Assembly (NCBI RefSeq): GCF_001458735.1
Contig: NZ_CZQA01000010.1
Location: 186,001-250,000 of the forward strand
Direction: 5' to 3'
Length of the DNA stretch: 64,000 nucleotides
Origin: Candidatus Nitrospira nitrosa
Lineage (GTDB): Bacteria; Nitrospirota; Nitrospiria; Nitrospirales; Nitrospiraceae
The position numbers were made by a program, and so were the translations under genes. Numbering within the stretch: position 1 is the first letter of the stretch; each line of letters begins with the position of its first letter. Shown piece after piece: positions 1 to 9,400 of the stretch. The notes below the pieces were generated by a model that did no database searches, was not told the origin of the DNA, and saw only the letters and a list, made by a program, of their open reading frames with translations.

Positions 1-1050
1 TTCCACAAATGAGCCGGGCGGAAAGACGGTGACGGTCGCGATGAACGGATCGATGACGTCCGGACCATACTTATTCCGCAGTTTCGTATACAGATACGTC
101 AAGGCTTGGCTTGGACTGAGGTAGCGCGCAGACCGCCGATCACTGACCCTCAGATTGTACTCAACGATCGTCCCGACCAATCGTGCCGTCTTGGTGATAT
201 CCCCGTTGATGAGCTTCTTAGGATATCCGGTGCCGTCGAGATATTCCCGGTGTTGGTGGACAATCTCAATGATCTCGGGAGCCACATCAGGCATGCCTTC
301 CAAGATCTCCTTCCCCAGTTGAGGATACATCCGAAGTAATTTAGCCTCGGTCGGCGAGAGGTCCTCCTCGCTCTTCAGGCGGACCGCCAACGGAACTCGA
401 TTCATCCCGATGTTGTGAAAGAGTCCACCTATCCCGACGTGCTCGGTTTCTTCAGGGCTGAGACCGAGCGTCTTGGCCGTGAGTTTGGCAAGCGCACTCA
501 CATTCAGCGCATGCATGGCCAACTCCTGGCCTGGTTCCGCCCGACTCTCTGCACAGACGAGACTCAGCAAGACAGGCTCCTGTGCCGTAACCTTGCCCAT
601 CGTCTCCAAGATCTTGGTCGCCGCCTGCATGGTGCTCGGCTGTCCGGCATTGGCCATCGCCATGACGACCGACACATCATTGGTCGCCTTGGCATAGGTG
701 CGCGAGTTGTCTTCGATGGCTTTGCGATGCTCCAGCGCCGTCTGAAGCTGCCGTTGTTTTTCCTTGAGGATCGACTGCTCGTCCTCCTCGGCATCCTTCT
801 CGGTTTCGGCATCGATTTCAAAGGCACGGACGGGAACCGACGGCTTGGTCAGGGACTCGACGACATCAGCATGAGAGAGTTGGGGGTCATAAAACAGCTT
901 GGTGAGGCGATGTTTCCGAATAATCGCGATTTCCGTCGGTGAGGAGACCGTAAAAACATTGCGGACGAAGGGATGTTCCATCCACGAATGGTCGATCTTG
1001 ATATAGAGCCCGACTCGTAGCAGCGTTGGATCAAGCGGGAGCCACGCCAT
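1..1050 (-). CDS. Degenerate HD-GYP domain protein, first paralogue (3' end outside window)
   Basis: This is the first 350 codons of an HD-GYP family protein; the C-terminus runs off the left edge. ATG at 1048-1050 follows a GTAGGAGGAGAG ribosome-binding site. The N-terminal ~60 residues (MAWLPLDPTLLRVGLYIKID) match the DUF3391-like lead segment usual before HD-GYP domains, followed by a charged helix and the HD-GYP region. It is a close paralogue of the genes at 1297-2607 and 4088-5371. True HD-GYP phosphodiesterases hydrolyse cyclic di-GMP using a bound metal centre, but here the HD pair reads FHNIG, the following His is Tyr (MYPQLG) and HHE reads HQHRE, although DGTGYP is kept. I infer loss of catalysis and possibly a binding or scaffold role. 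Confidence 0.85.
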   Translation of the reverse strand, partial: MAWLPLDPTLLRVGLYIKIDHSWMEHPFVRNVFTVSSPTEIAIIRKHRLTKLFYDPQLSHADVVESLTKPSVPVRAFEIDAETEKDAEEDEQSILKEKQRQLQTALEHRKAIEDNSRTYAKATNDVSVVMAMANAGQPSTMQAATKILETMGKVTAQEPVLLSLVCAESRAEPGQELAMHALNVSALAKLTAKTLGLSPEETEHVGIGGLFHNIGMNRVPLAVRLKSEEDLSPTEAKLLRMYPQLGKEILEGMPDVAPEIIEIVHQHREYLDGTGYPKKLINGDITKTARLVGTIVEYNLRVSDRRSARYLSPSQALTYLYTKLRNKYGPDVIDPFIATVTVFPPGSFVE

Positions 1051-1296
1051 AGTAGAGACTCTCCTCCTACACCCGCGATAGGTGAGCGAGCAAGCTCCAT
1101 CCGGTGTAGGGTTTCATAAATACGCTGGCGTGGTTCGATCGTGCGAGCCCTTCGAACAAGCTCAGGGGAAGCCTATCGAAAAGCCTGTCGTTCGCCGGGC
1201 TCGGTTCACAATTTACAAGACCCGGCTCGAACGAAACATTCACAGTACGGAACGGATGGATACTGCGCAAATATGTATGCGTGTTCCTCAAGACCG
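1051..1296. other. Intergenic spacer with a REP-like element
   Basis: No gene is seen here. Positions 1144-1190 contain GAGCCCTTCGAACAAGCTC followed by AGGGGAAGCC and TGTCGTTCG. This resembles the short palindromic CCTTCGACAAGCTCAGGG-type repeats scattered between genes in many bacterial genomes. Only one copy was noticed in this window, so calling it a repeat rests on resemblance to that known type. Confidence 0.4.
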
Positions 1297-2607
1297 TTAT
1301 CCATTGCCCCCTTCCGGTTTTTTCTGAGTAGTAGTTAACACGTATCCATTGAGCTTTGTGGGGAGCAAGGCGTTTTTCACTCGCTCAGGCAACGTTTTAG
1401 TATCTATACTTCTTTCTATTGAGAGTGATCGTTCCCGTGCCAGATCGATGATGGCGGCTTGCTCATGCGACGCCTGCCGCTCGTACAGCATGACGATGGG
1501 GCGCAGCCGCTCATCCAGATTGCATTTAAGGACCAACCCGAAGCTCCCATCGCTCAGCTCGACAAACGAACCAGGAGGAAACACGGTGACGGTTGCGATA
1601 AAGGCGTCGATAACATCCGGACCATACTTATGCTGCATTTTTGCATAGAGATGCGACAATGCCTGCCCGGGTCCAAGATATCGAGGTGAACGGCGGTCGC
1701 TCGTCATGGCGTTGTATTCTACAATCACCCCAACCAAACGAGCCAGTTTGTTGATATCCCCGGCAAATAATCGCTTGGGGTATCCAGTCCCATCGATCCA
1801 TTCTCGATGCTGGTGGACAATCTCAACAACCTCAGCATCCATACCTGGAATGACTTCTAGGATTTCCTTGCCAAGCTGAGGATACATCCGGAGAAGCTTC
1901 GTCTCCGTCGGAGACATATCCTCTTCGCTTTTGACACGGACGGCTAAGGGAACGCGACTCATGCCGATATTATGAAGTAACGCACCCATCCCCACTCGCT
2001 CAATCTCTTCCGGTACAAGACCCATTGTTTTCGCCGTCAAGACGGCCAATGCGCTCACGTTCATCGCCTGCATGGCGAGCTCCTGTCCTGGCTCGCCATT
2101 ACTTTCTGCGCATACGAGGCTAATCGCAACATCCTTTTGCTGAAGGGCGTTGTCCAAACTCCCCATGATCTTCGTAGCCGTACGCAACATATCCGCCTGT
2201 CCGGCGTTGGCCATAGCCAGCATGACAGAGATCTCGTTCCTTGCATCGATGTATGTGCGTGTATTTTCTTCAACTTCCTTCCGATGCTGAAGGATGCTCT
2301 GAATCTGTTTTTCTTTCTCTTTGAGGATCGACTGCTCATCAGCTTCGGCATCCTGCGCCGTTTCGGCGTCGATTTGGAACTCCTCCACCGAGGCGGACGG
2401 ATCAGTGATAGCGGCTACGACATCTGCGTGGGAACGCTCAGTGTCATAAAACAACCTATTGAGATGGTACTTCCGAATAATGGCGATTTCTGTCGGCGAG
2501 GAAACAGTAAAGACATTACGGACGAATGGGTGATCCAACCAGGGATGGTCGATCTTGATATAGAGCCCTAGACGAAGTAAGGTTGGATTAAGTGGAAGCC
2601 ACGGCAC
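1297..2607 (-). CDS. Degenerate HD-GYP domain protein, second paralogue
   Basis: A 436-residue soluble protein starting at GTG (2605-2607) behind GAGGAGACGTCTG. The order is an N-terminal DUF3391-like segment (~1-60), an acidic and charged linker helix (~85-130), and an HD-GYP domain (~140-370). The domain keeps DGTGYP but has LLHNIG in place of LLHDIG, MNVSALA where the first metal His is expected, MYPQLG for HPxxG, and HQHRE for HHE. The enzyme family degrades cyclic di-GMP; with these ligands replaced I infer it is catalytically dead. Its two neighbours are of the same family, so this is a local tandem expansion interrupted only by a LuxR-type regulator. No membrane segment or signal peptide is visible. 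Confidence 0.88.
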   Translation of the reverse strand: MPWLPLNPTLLRLGLYIKIDHPWLDHPFVRNVFTVSSPTEIAIIRKYHLNRLFYDTERSHADVVAAITDPSASVEEFQIDAETAQDAEADEQSILKEKEKQIQSILQHRKEVEENTRTYIDARNEISVMLAMANAGQADMLRTATKIMGSLDNALQQKDVAISLVCAESNGEPGQELAMQAMNVSALAVLTAKTMGLVPEEIERVGMGALLHNIGMSRVPLAVRVKSEEDMSPTETKLLRMYPQLGKEILEVIPGMDAEVVEIVHQHREWIDGTGYPKRLFAGDINKLARLVGVIVEYNAMTSDRRSPRYLGPGQALSHLYAKMQHKYGPDVIDAFIATVTVFPPGSFVELSDGSFGLVLKCNLDERLRPIVMLYERQASHEQAAIIDLARERSLSIERSIDTKTLPERVKNALLPTKLNGYVLTTTQKKPEGGNG

Positions 2608-2973
2608 GGTACAGACGTCTCCTCAGAATTTACTTTGCATTCAAACTAGTTAGGTTTTTGTACAATATCAGAACTCTCCTCTCCTGGGAAGTGAGACGAC
2701 GATCCGTACTTGCAGTGTGTTGACAAACTCTGCGCTGCCTTCCAAGCGGATCGGTGCGTATGGGGATCGACCGGATTAGAATGTCCTGCCGCCTATTCAG
2801 AAAGGCCGCAGCGAGGGAAGAAGCAACGCGTACTCTATCCTGTACGGTGATTCTCTGAGCGACGCGAGAATGCCGCTGGCAGGCTTTGGTCAGCCGCCTG
2901 CTAAATACCATAAAGACGTCGGTCAAGTACCTTCTCATGCATTCATGTTGACCGATTCAACCGTAGGCATCGA
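2608..2973. other. Intergenic spacer, no gene recognised
   Basis: This 366-bp spacer lies between the LuxR-type regulator and the second HD-GYP gene. A 102-codon open frame on the minus strand (2630-2938) has no recognisable domain, a Ser/Arg-rich composition and no clear ribosome-binding site, so I do not call it. An AT-rich stretch next to the HD-GYP start (about 2631-2670 on the plus strand) may hold its promoter, but no convincing -35/-10 pair stands out. Confidence 0.4.
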
Positions 2974-3651
2974 CTATGACGTCTCATCCATCTTTCTCCA
3001 CTCCACAAAATACTTCGTGGCCTCTGCTCGTCGTGAAATATTCAACCGCCGGTATATGGCCCGAAGGCGAGTACTCAGCTTCCCCGGAGAGAGCTTAAGT
3101 TCTCGTGCAATCTCTTTGTTCGTCTTTCCCTCGCTCATGAGCGCCAGCACTCGAAGATCGTCTTGAGAACACTCGTTCAACCGTTGGAACGGTGCCTCCC
3201 TCCCCTGTTCCCTGGCCCATGAGATGATGTGGGGAACCAAGTGAGGATCCATGATGGCCATCCCTGCGGAGACGATTTCAATTCCCCTGACCACCGTCTC
3301 GGCCGAGGCCTTCTTCAACAGATATCCCTGCGCGCCCGCAAGAATGGCGGACCGCAAGAGATGCTGATCATCTCGATTGGTGAAGAACAGGACACTGGTC
3401 TGGGGATAAGATTCTCGGATGGTACGGCACAGGTCGATCCCACTCGCGCGTCCCACTTGCACTTCCGAGACCACGACAGTCGGACGACAGGTCTCTAGGG
3501 CAGACAACGCGTCGGCTGTGGACTGTGCGGTTGCAACGACACGCACATGAGGGTTCTTGGACAGAATCTCCTGTATCCCGTGCAAGACGAACGGTGACGC
3601 ATCCACCAGTAACACGCGCGTTTGGTCACGAGTTTCCACCGGCAGACTCAT
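2974..3651 (-). CDS. LuxR-type response regulator with atypical receiver
   Basis: A 225-residue two-domain regulator. Residues ~10-130 form a CheY-like receiver (TRVLLVDASPF). Residues ~155-220 form a LuxR-type helix-turn-helix (DDLRVLALMSEGKTNKEIAREL). I chose the ATG at 3651, which opens directly before the receiver; an in-frame TTG at 3729 would add 26 low-complexity residues. The receiver is unusual: the phosphorylation-site strand reads VVVSEV, placing Glu63 where Asp is expected, and the acidic pair is Asp17-Ala18. The conserved Lys (LLKK, ~113) is present. Glu can mimic phospho-Asp, so the protein may act without a kinase (inference). It sits among three HD-GYP paralogues, and 17-bp repeats lie 350-400 bp upstream. 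Confidence 0.82.
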   Translation of the reverse strand: MSLPVETRDQTRVLLVDASPFVLHGIQEILSKNPHVRVVATAQSTADALSALETCRPTVVVSEVQVGRASGIDLCRTIRESYPQTSVLFFTNRDDQHLLRSAILAGAQGYLLKKASAETVVRGIEIVSAGMAIMDPHLVPHIISWAREQGREAPFQRLNECSQDDLRVLALMSEGKTNKEIARELKLSPGKLSTRLRAIYRRLNISRRAEATKYFVEWRKMDETS

Positions 3652-4087
3652 GCGTGATGATCGATTCGACGAAAGCGCTTCACCGCCACCATTGAGCTCC
3701 GATCTGGCTCTTGACAAAGCAACAGGCAAATACGGGCTGTCAGAACATACGCCACCCGCTTCATTTGCGAGGAGCGAGACCTACTCAACGAGATGTGCCC
3801 ACCAGTGCGGCAGCAATTCATGTGCCTTGCGTTGGAATAGAAGAAACTCTCGTGAACTGGGTTGAACAACATCACATCCGGCTGAGGAGGCTGAAGTAAC
3901 AACGAACCATCGCACCAGTAAAGATGGGGAATCCCCGCAAAACGTTACATTGGTTAGGACCAAACCGGAGCTATGGGGCACATTGTCCTTATCGACACAG
4001 TGAATCGAAACTGATTCAGTATCGAAATGGATTCAGTATCGAAATGGATTCAGTACCCCATTGCACTCAGAGAGGTGGCCACAGCGA
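3652..4087. other. Intergenic spacer upstream of the LuxR-type regulator
   Basis: This 436-bp region separates the third HD-GYP gene (3' end at 4088) from the regulator start. I find no gene in it. Its main content is a three-copy 17-bp tandem repeat (4004-4054). Immediately 3' of the repeat on the minus strand is GTCGATAA (about 3989-3996), one base from a sigma-28 -10 box, but without a good -35. Confidence 0.5.
4004..4054. repeat. Three-copy 17-bp tandem repeat (iteron-like)
   Basis: Units at 4004-4020, 4021-4037 and 4038-4054. The last two are identical (atcgaaatggattcagt) and the first differs at two bases. The first unit, with the two bases before it, also contains the inverted pair GAATC/GATTC. 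Regular head-to-tail sites in a spacer upstream of a transcription regulator suggest a protein-binding array, perhaps for autoregulation, but no binding protein can be assigned from sequence. Confidence 0.75.
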
Positions 4088-5371
4088 CTATTTTCCTGTG
4101 ATCACATATCCTTTGAGCTTCGTCGTAAGCAGCGCATCTTTCACCCGATCCGGAAGCCCTTTCGGATCGAGAGCTTTTTCAATTGAGATTGAACGTTCTC
4201 GTGCTAGATCGATGATGGCTGGCTGATCATGTGATGCGTGCCGCTCATAGAGCATGATGACGGGCCGCAACCGTTCCTGCGGATTACTCTTCAACACCAG
4301 TCCAAAGCTGCCGTCGTTCAGTTCAACAAACGATCCGGGAGGAAACACCGTCACCGTGGCAATAAACGGCTCGACCACATCCGGGCCGAATTTATTCTTG
4401 AGTTTTGTATACACATAGGACAAGGCCTTGGCTGGTCCCATGTAGCTGGCGGAACGTTGATCGCTGGAGAGGAGGTTATATTCGACAACCGTCCCCACCA
4501 GCCTTGCGGTCTTGGCAATGTCGCCGTTGATGAGACGCTTGGGAAACCCGGTGCCGTCGAGATACTCCCGATGTTGGTACACAATCTCGACGACCTCCGG
4601 AGCGACGCCTTCAATGGCCTCCAAGATTTCCTTACCGAGCTGCGGATACATGCGAAGCAGTTTGGTCTCGGTCGGAGATAGATCCTCCTCGCTTTTCACG
4701 CGAACGGCCAAGGGCACCCGACCCATCCCGATATTGTGGAACAGCCCTCCCATCGCGGCATGTGCTATCTCCTCAGGACTCAGGCCGAGCGTCTTCGCCG
4801 TCATCGTGGCCAATGCACTGACATTGAGACTCTGCATCGCCAACTCCTGTCCCGGCTCAGGTCGGCTTTCCGCACAAACCAGGCTGATGGCCACCTCCCC
4901 CTGACCGACGACGCCCGTCATGGATGACAGGATTTTTTCAGCCGACCGCAACATATCCGCCTGTCCCGCATTGGCCATAGCCATCATGACCGAGACCTCG
5001 TTCGTGGAATCGGTATAGCTACGGAAGTTCTCCTCAATCGCCTTCCGATGATCGAGGGCACTCTGAATTTGCCGGTGCTTTTCCTTCAGAATCGAGGCTT
5101 CATCGGCTTCGGCATCCTGCGCCGTCTCCGCATCGATTTCGAACTCACGCACGGGACCGGACGGATTGGTAATGGCTTCCACGACATCGGCATGTGACAG
5201 CTCGGGATCGTACAAGAGTTTCGTGAGACGGTGTTTCCGAATGATCGCGATTTCAGTCGGGGAGGAGACCGTAAACACGTTGCGGACGAAGGGATGCTCC
5301 ATCCAACCGTGATCGATTTTGATATAAAGTCCGAGGCGAAGCAGGACCGGATCAAGCGGCAACCAGGGCAT
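4088..5371 (-). CDS. Degenerate HD-GYP domain protein, third paralogue
   Basis: A 427-residue paralogue of the two HD-GYP proteins to its left, starting at ATG (5369-5371) behind GGGGAGAATGGTCG. The layout is the same: N-terminal DUF3391-like segment, charged linker (KEKHRQIQSALDHRKAIEEN), HD-GYP domain. The same ligands are lost: LFHNIG for LLHDIG, MYPQLG for HPxxG, and YQHRE for HHE, with DGTGFP retained. The shared stretch CAESRPEPGQELAMQSLNVS is nearly identical in all three, so duplication is relatively recent or constrained. The leader before this copy carries a series of RNA hairpins and a terminator-like stem, which may control it. Confidence 0.88.
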   Translation of the reverse strand: MPWLPLDPVLLRLGLYIKIDHGWMEHPFVRNVFTVSSPTEIAIIRKHRLTKLLYDPELSHADVVEAITNPSGPVREFEIDAETAQDAEADEASILKEKHRQIQSALDHRKAIEENFRSYTDSTNEVSVMMAMANAGQADMLRSAEKILSSMTGVVGQGEVAISLVCAESRPEPGQELAMQSLNVSALATMTAKTLGLSPEEIAHAAMGGLFHNIGMGRVPLAVRVKSEEDLSPTETKLLRMYPQLGKEILEAIEGVAPEVVEIVYQHREYLDGTGFPKRLINGDIAKTARLVGTVVEYNLLSSDQRSASYMGPAKALSYVYTKLKNKFGPDVVEPFIATVTVFPPGSFVELNDGSFGLVLKSNPQERLRPVIMLYERHASHDQPAIIDLARERSISIEKALDPKGLPDRVKDALLTTKLKGYVITGK

Positions 5372-5448
5372 CGACCATTCTCCCCTTCAGCGTTGGAGAG
5401 GCTTGCGAACGTCGCGTCCGGCCTACGCGGCGAAATCGTGCCCCTAGA

Positions 5449-5500
5449 AAATACAAAAGGCGCACCCCTCCGCTCTTGCACAAGAGCCTCGGAATGCGCC
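5449..5500 (-). terminator. Rho-independent terminator or attenuator stem
   Basis: On the minus strand the outer stem GGCGCA/TGCGCC encloses CCG/CGG and an inner CTCTTG/CAAGAG stem, and is followed directly by TTTTGTATTTT. It may end the kinase and response-regulator transcript (stop at 5657) or serve as a conditional terminator ahead of the HD-GYP gene at 5371. Confidence 0.7.
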
Positions 5501-5504
5501 ATCA

Positions 5505-5555
5505 ACTGACAGGTCTTTCTCCTGCCCGCTAGGCGGTTCGAGTCTTTCACTCGAC
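5505..5555 (-). ncRNA. Candidate structured leader RNA: three consecutive hairpins
   Basis: On the minus strand three small stem-loops follow one another with almost no spacer: CGAGT-GAAAG-ACTCG, CCGC-cta-GCGG and CAGG-agaaaga-CCTG. The first and third share a GAAAG loop core. They precede a terminator-like stem and the HD-GYP gene, which is the arrangement expected of a riboswitch or attenuator. I cannot match it to a named riboswitch class, and it could instead be the 3' untranslated region of the upstream response-regulator gene. Confidence 0.35.
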
Positions 5556-5656
5556 CAATCTATCTCGACTGTATCAAACTGCTATTGGATCTGAAACTAA
5601 AAACATAAAGTACAGACTGACGGGCGCATCACTGTGCAAGAGCCCACGAGTCAGCC

Positions 5657-6460
5657 TCATCCTCCGGTCCTGTCTTCATTCAGCAGTGCCCCAGCTCCGC
5701 CCATCCCATCCGCCTTGAGCAAATCCTCGATCTTTTTTCGTAAGAGACCCAGTTCCTTGGATCGAAAAGCAAACTTCGTTTTCTCAAGGACTTCCACAGT
5801 TCCCTCCAGCGCGTCCCGATAGGCCACGCCTCTTGGGCAGTCCAGCACGCGACACACATCCGCCGTCGCCGCAGTTGGGGGCGTCGATGGATTCGCCATG
5901 ACCGCACGAATCCCCGTCGCCAAGGTGGCCATCTGTCCGACACTTTGACTCAGAAAAGCCTCGATCGACCAGGCCAGCTCGCGCCCATTACCCATCGCTC
6001 CCGGTCTCGACAGGATTTCCCGGACATGATCCAGCGCAGTCCCGACTCGATCCGCTTCATCCCGTGCGACATCTGTCATGCGCAGAATGCGTGACTTTTC
6101 CGCAGCCTGATTGACGGCTCGAAGCAAATCCAGCCAGTCGATCGGCTTGAGCAAGTAATCGGTGAACGACAGGCGGAGCGCTTCCACAGCTGTTTGCACC
6201 GAGGGATAGCCTGTCACCAGCACGATGGGAAGCGATGGGAACCGCCTCCGAATCCCATGAAGAAATTCGAACTGCATATTCCCTGGCATCCGAATATCGG
6301 AGAGAAGCACGTCGTGTTCATTCGTCAACAGTCGACTGGCTTCCTCGGAGTCCTGTGCGCAATCACATCGATACCCCTCTTGCTCCAGAAGCTTGGCCGT
6401 AGACAAACGAAAGGTATCTTCGTCGTCGGCAAGCAGAACTTTGGGAGACTCATGTCTCAT
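5657..6460 (-). CDS. Response regulator with receiver and alpha-helical C-terminus
   Basis: A 267-residue protein. Residues ~5-125 form a receiver with acidic pair Asp12-Asp13, phospho-acceptor Asp55 (LLSDIRMPG) and conserved Lys in LLKPID. The remaining ~140 residues are mostly helical and hydrophilic, with no recognisable DNA-binding, GGDEF, HD or methylesterase domain, so the output is unknown; protein-protein interaction is likely. The ATG overlaps the end of the upstream multi-PAS kinase gene by 11 bp, implying translational coupling and making that kinase its probable phosphodonor. The next gene downstream is an HD-GYP protein beyond a terminator-like stem. Confidence 0.85.
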   Translation of the reverse strand: MRHESPKVLLADDEDTFRLSTAKLLEQEGYRCDCAQDSEEASRLLTNEHDVLLSDIRMPGNMQFEFLHGIRRRFPSLPIVLVTGYPSVQTAVEALRLSFTDYLLKPIDWLDLLRAVNQAAEKSRILRMTDVARDEADRVGTALDHVREILSRPGAMGNGRELAWSIEAFLSQSVGQMATLATGIRAVMANPSTPPTAATADVCRVLDCPRGVAYRDALEGTVEVLEKTKFAFRSKELGLLRKKIEDLLKADGMGGAGALLNEDRTGG

Positions 6461-9400
6461 GTGTCAGAACCTCCTGAATGATGTTCTGGTGAACAAAAGA
6501 CTGATTCACCACCGCAGGCTCTATCAAAATAATCGAAAAAGTCGACCCCGCTCCCTGTTGAGTCTGCACCTCAATCCTCCCGCCCATCGCCATCACCAGA
6601 CTCTGGGACACGGAGAGGCCCAAGCCCATCCCCTTCTGCCCCTTCGCGGTCTTCGTCGTAAAGAAGGGATCGAAGATATGCGGCAGCACATCCGGCGCAA
6701 TACCCTCCCCCTCATCAGACACACTGATCCGGACATGGTCCTCATCCTGACGAACATTCAACGTAATGGTCCCCCCTTCACGCGACGAGTCGAGGGCATT
6801 TTGAATCAAGTTCATCAAGACTTGCAGCAGATCGCTCTGTGGGACCAACAGCCTCCTCCTCAGTGGAGTCTGAGTCACGACCAGCGTCAGGCCGAGTTGG
6901 GACAGCCGCTTCGTGAATAAGGATTCCAAGTCTCGTAAGAGCAGCGCCAGATTGACCGGCTCCACCCTGCTAGGCTCTTTACGGTACAACTGATACATAT
7001 TCTGGACGATCGTGGCCACCCGTGAGATTTCCCGATCGATCATTCCGACAAATTCATAGTGAGGATGAGTAGGATCCACAGCCTGCTTCACGAGTGTGAA
7101 CGCGTTCCTGATACCGGCAATGGGGTTATTGATCTCGTGAGCCACCGCGGCGGCCATCTGACCGACGGCAGCCAATTTTTCCGTCTGCGCTCGTTGCGCT
7201 TCCAGTTTCGCGATTTCGGACGTCCGCTCCTCAACTTGACGCTCAAGCTCCTCGGCATGGCGTGACAACTGTAGTTCCAGCTGCTTGCGTACCGTGATGT
7301 CGCGGCCGGCAACCAAACGAACTTCCTTGCCCCGAAACCGATACGGTCGGACCACAAGTTCACCCGGAAACGTGGTACCGTCCTTGCGTCGTCCCACGGC
7401 TTCGTAGGGCCCAGTCACACCATCTTGCATATTCAGCTGAACATGATCACGAGACTCATCAGCGAGGAGATCAAGGATCGATCGGCCAAGCAGTTCGCCG
7501 GGTTCATATCCAAACATCCGCTCCAACCCGGCATTGACTTCAAACAGTATACCGTTATCGTGAAGGGCGATCGCATCGAATGTTGCCTCCGTCACCAACT
7601 TGTACCGCAGTTCGCTCTCACGGATCTCCGCCTCCGCTCGTTTTCGCTCACTGATATCACGCACAAATGCACACACAAGTTCCTGTCCTCCGTGGCAAAG
7701 ATAATTTGCCATCACTTCTATCGGGTAAATCTCTCCCGACTTACTGCGATGCCTGCGCTCAATGCGAAGCTGTTCCGACTGCCTTAACTCCATCCAACAG
7801 ATATCCCAAGCCTCTCGTGAACAGTCCGGATCAATGTCCATCACCGACATCGTCAAGAGTTCTTCCTTCAGATAGCCCAGCCTGCGGCAAGCCGATTCAT
7901 TAACATCGACGAGGTATCCTCTTGAATCGACAACAAAAATTTGGTCGGCGGCATGATCCACGGCATATTGGGTTCGCTGCAGTCTGTCTTCCACGCGCTT
8001 CCGCTCAACAATCTCCAGTTCGAGCGCGCGATTGGCTCTAGCCAACTGCTTTGTCCGCTCCGATACTCGCTGTTCGAGTTGCGCATTAGCCTTCCAGATG
8101 GCCTCTTCGGCCTCCCTGCGCTCCGTCACATCAGAGGTAGAACCAACCATACGTACCGGACGGCCAGCCGTGTCCCACACCGCCTGGCCTCGATCACGAA
8201 CCCAGCGATAGGAGCCGTCTTTCATCCTCACTCGCACTTCGATATCGTAGGGCTCGCGAGTCTCAAGATGCCTGCAGGTGGCTTGATGGAGCAATTCAAC
8301 GTCATCGGGATGCACCAGTGAAAGCCACAGGTCGTATGTGGGGGCGAGGTCACCTGGCGCAAACCCCAATAATTCAAGATGATGGTCAGACCAAAACTGT
8401 TCTCCAGTCCTGATATTCCAGTCCCAAATACCGTCGTTGGTCGCCTGAAGGGCCAATTCAAATCGTTCTTGGCTCTCGCGCAATGCCTGATCGGCTGCTT
8501 TCCTCGCACTGATATTACGGACGAAGGCACAGTGGAACTCTTGCCCCTGATAGGCTAGGAACACCACACGGATATCGATCGGAATCAACCGCCCATCTTT
8601 CGTCAGATGGTTTGTCTCCAATGACACCACCTTTTTCTCTCTGACCTCCTCCCACCACCCAGGCCACACCTCCGCCGGAAAGTCTGGATTCAGATCATGG
8701 ACCGTCATCCGCAAGAAATCTTCTGCGGTATACCCCAACATCGCACTAGCCGCCTCATTCGTATAGAGAATCTTGGCCTGCGGATCGATCCAATACACGG
8801 CATCCACCGCTTGGTCCATAGAAAACTGTGTACGTAGGAGATTCGTCTCGACTAGTTTACGGTCGGTAATATCAACGGTTGCTCCAATGAGATGGGTCAG
8901 CTGACCATCAGCCGAACGAACGGCATGGCCTCGGATGTCGGTCCAGATCACCGTGCCGTCTTTTCTGATCATGCGTAATTCATAGTTGTACTCGTCGGCT
9001 GCACGAGTCACGATTCGCTGCCAGTGAGCCATCGCAATCGGCTGGTCATCCGGGTGCACCAGATTCAGCCAGACAAACGGGTCGGCTGAGAGCTCGTCCG
9101 GCTGATATCCGAACATCGCTTTGAGATTCGTGTCACCATAATAGGTCCCTGCTTGCACATCGAGCTCCCAGACTCCGACTCTTCCTACCGCCGTGGCCCT
9201 GGCGTACCGATCCTCGTTCAGCCGCAGGGCCTGTTCCATGCGTTTCTGCTCGGTAATGTTCCTCAGCGTGCCCACCATCCGAATGGGCCGGCCCAGCTCG
9301 TCCCGATAGACCACGCCGTTTCCTTCGATCCATTGTACGTCGCCGATCGGCGTGAGGATCCGGTATTGCGTTCGGTAGGGTTGCCGACCGCCGAGTGCGG

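Larger units (their letters stand above)
5372..5656. other. Structured intergenic region between response regulator and HD-GYP gene
   Basis: This 285-bp stretch holds no gene. On the minus strand it carries, in order, a hairpin CGAGT/ACTCG (5539-5553), CCGC/GCGG (5526-5536), CAGG/CCTG (5510-5524), and a long GGCGCA/TGCGCC stem followed by TTTTGTATTTT (5449-5500). The HD-GYP start codon comes about 88 nt after the last stem. Confidence 0.6.

Noticed and set aside
2630-2938. 102-codon open frame on the minus strand between the regulator and HD-GYP genes
   Set aside because: No recognisable domain, skewed Arg/Ser composition and no convincing ribosome-binding site.
4004-4054. CRISPR array
   Set aside because: The 17-bp units are contiguous with no spacers, and no cas genes are nearby.
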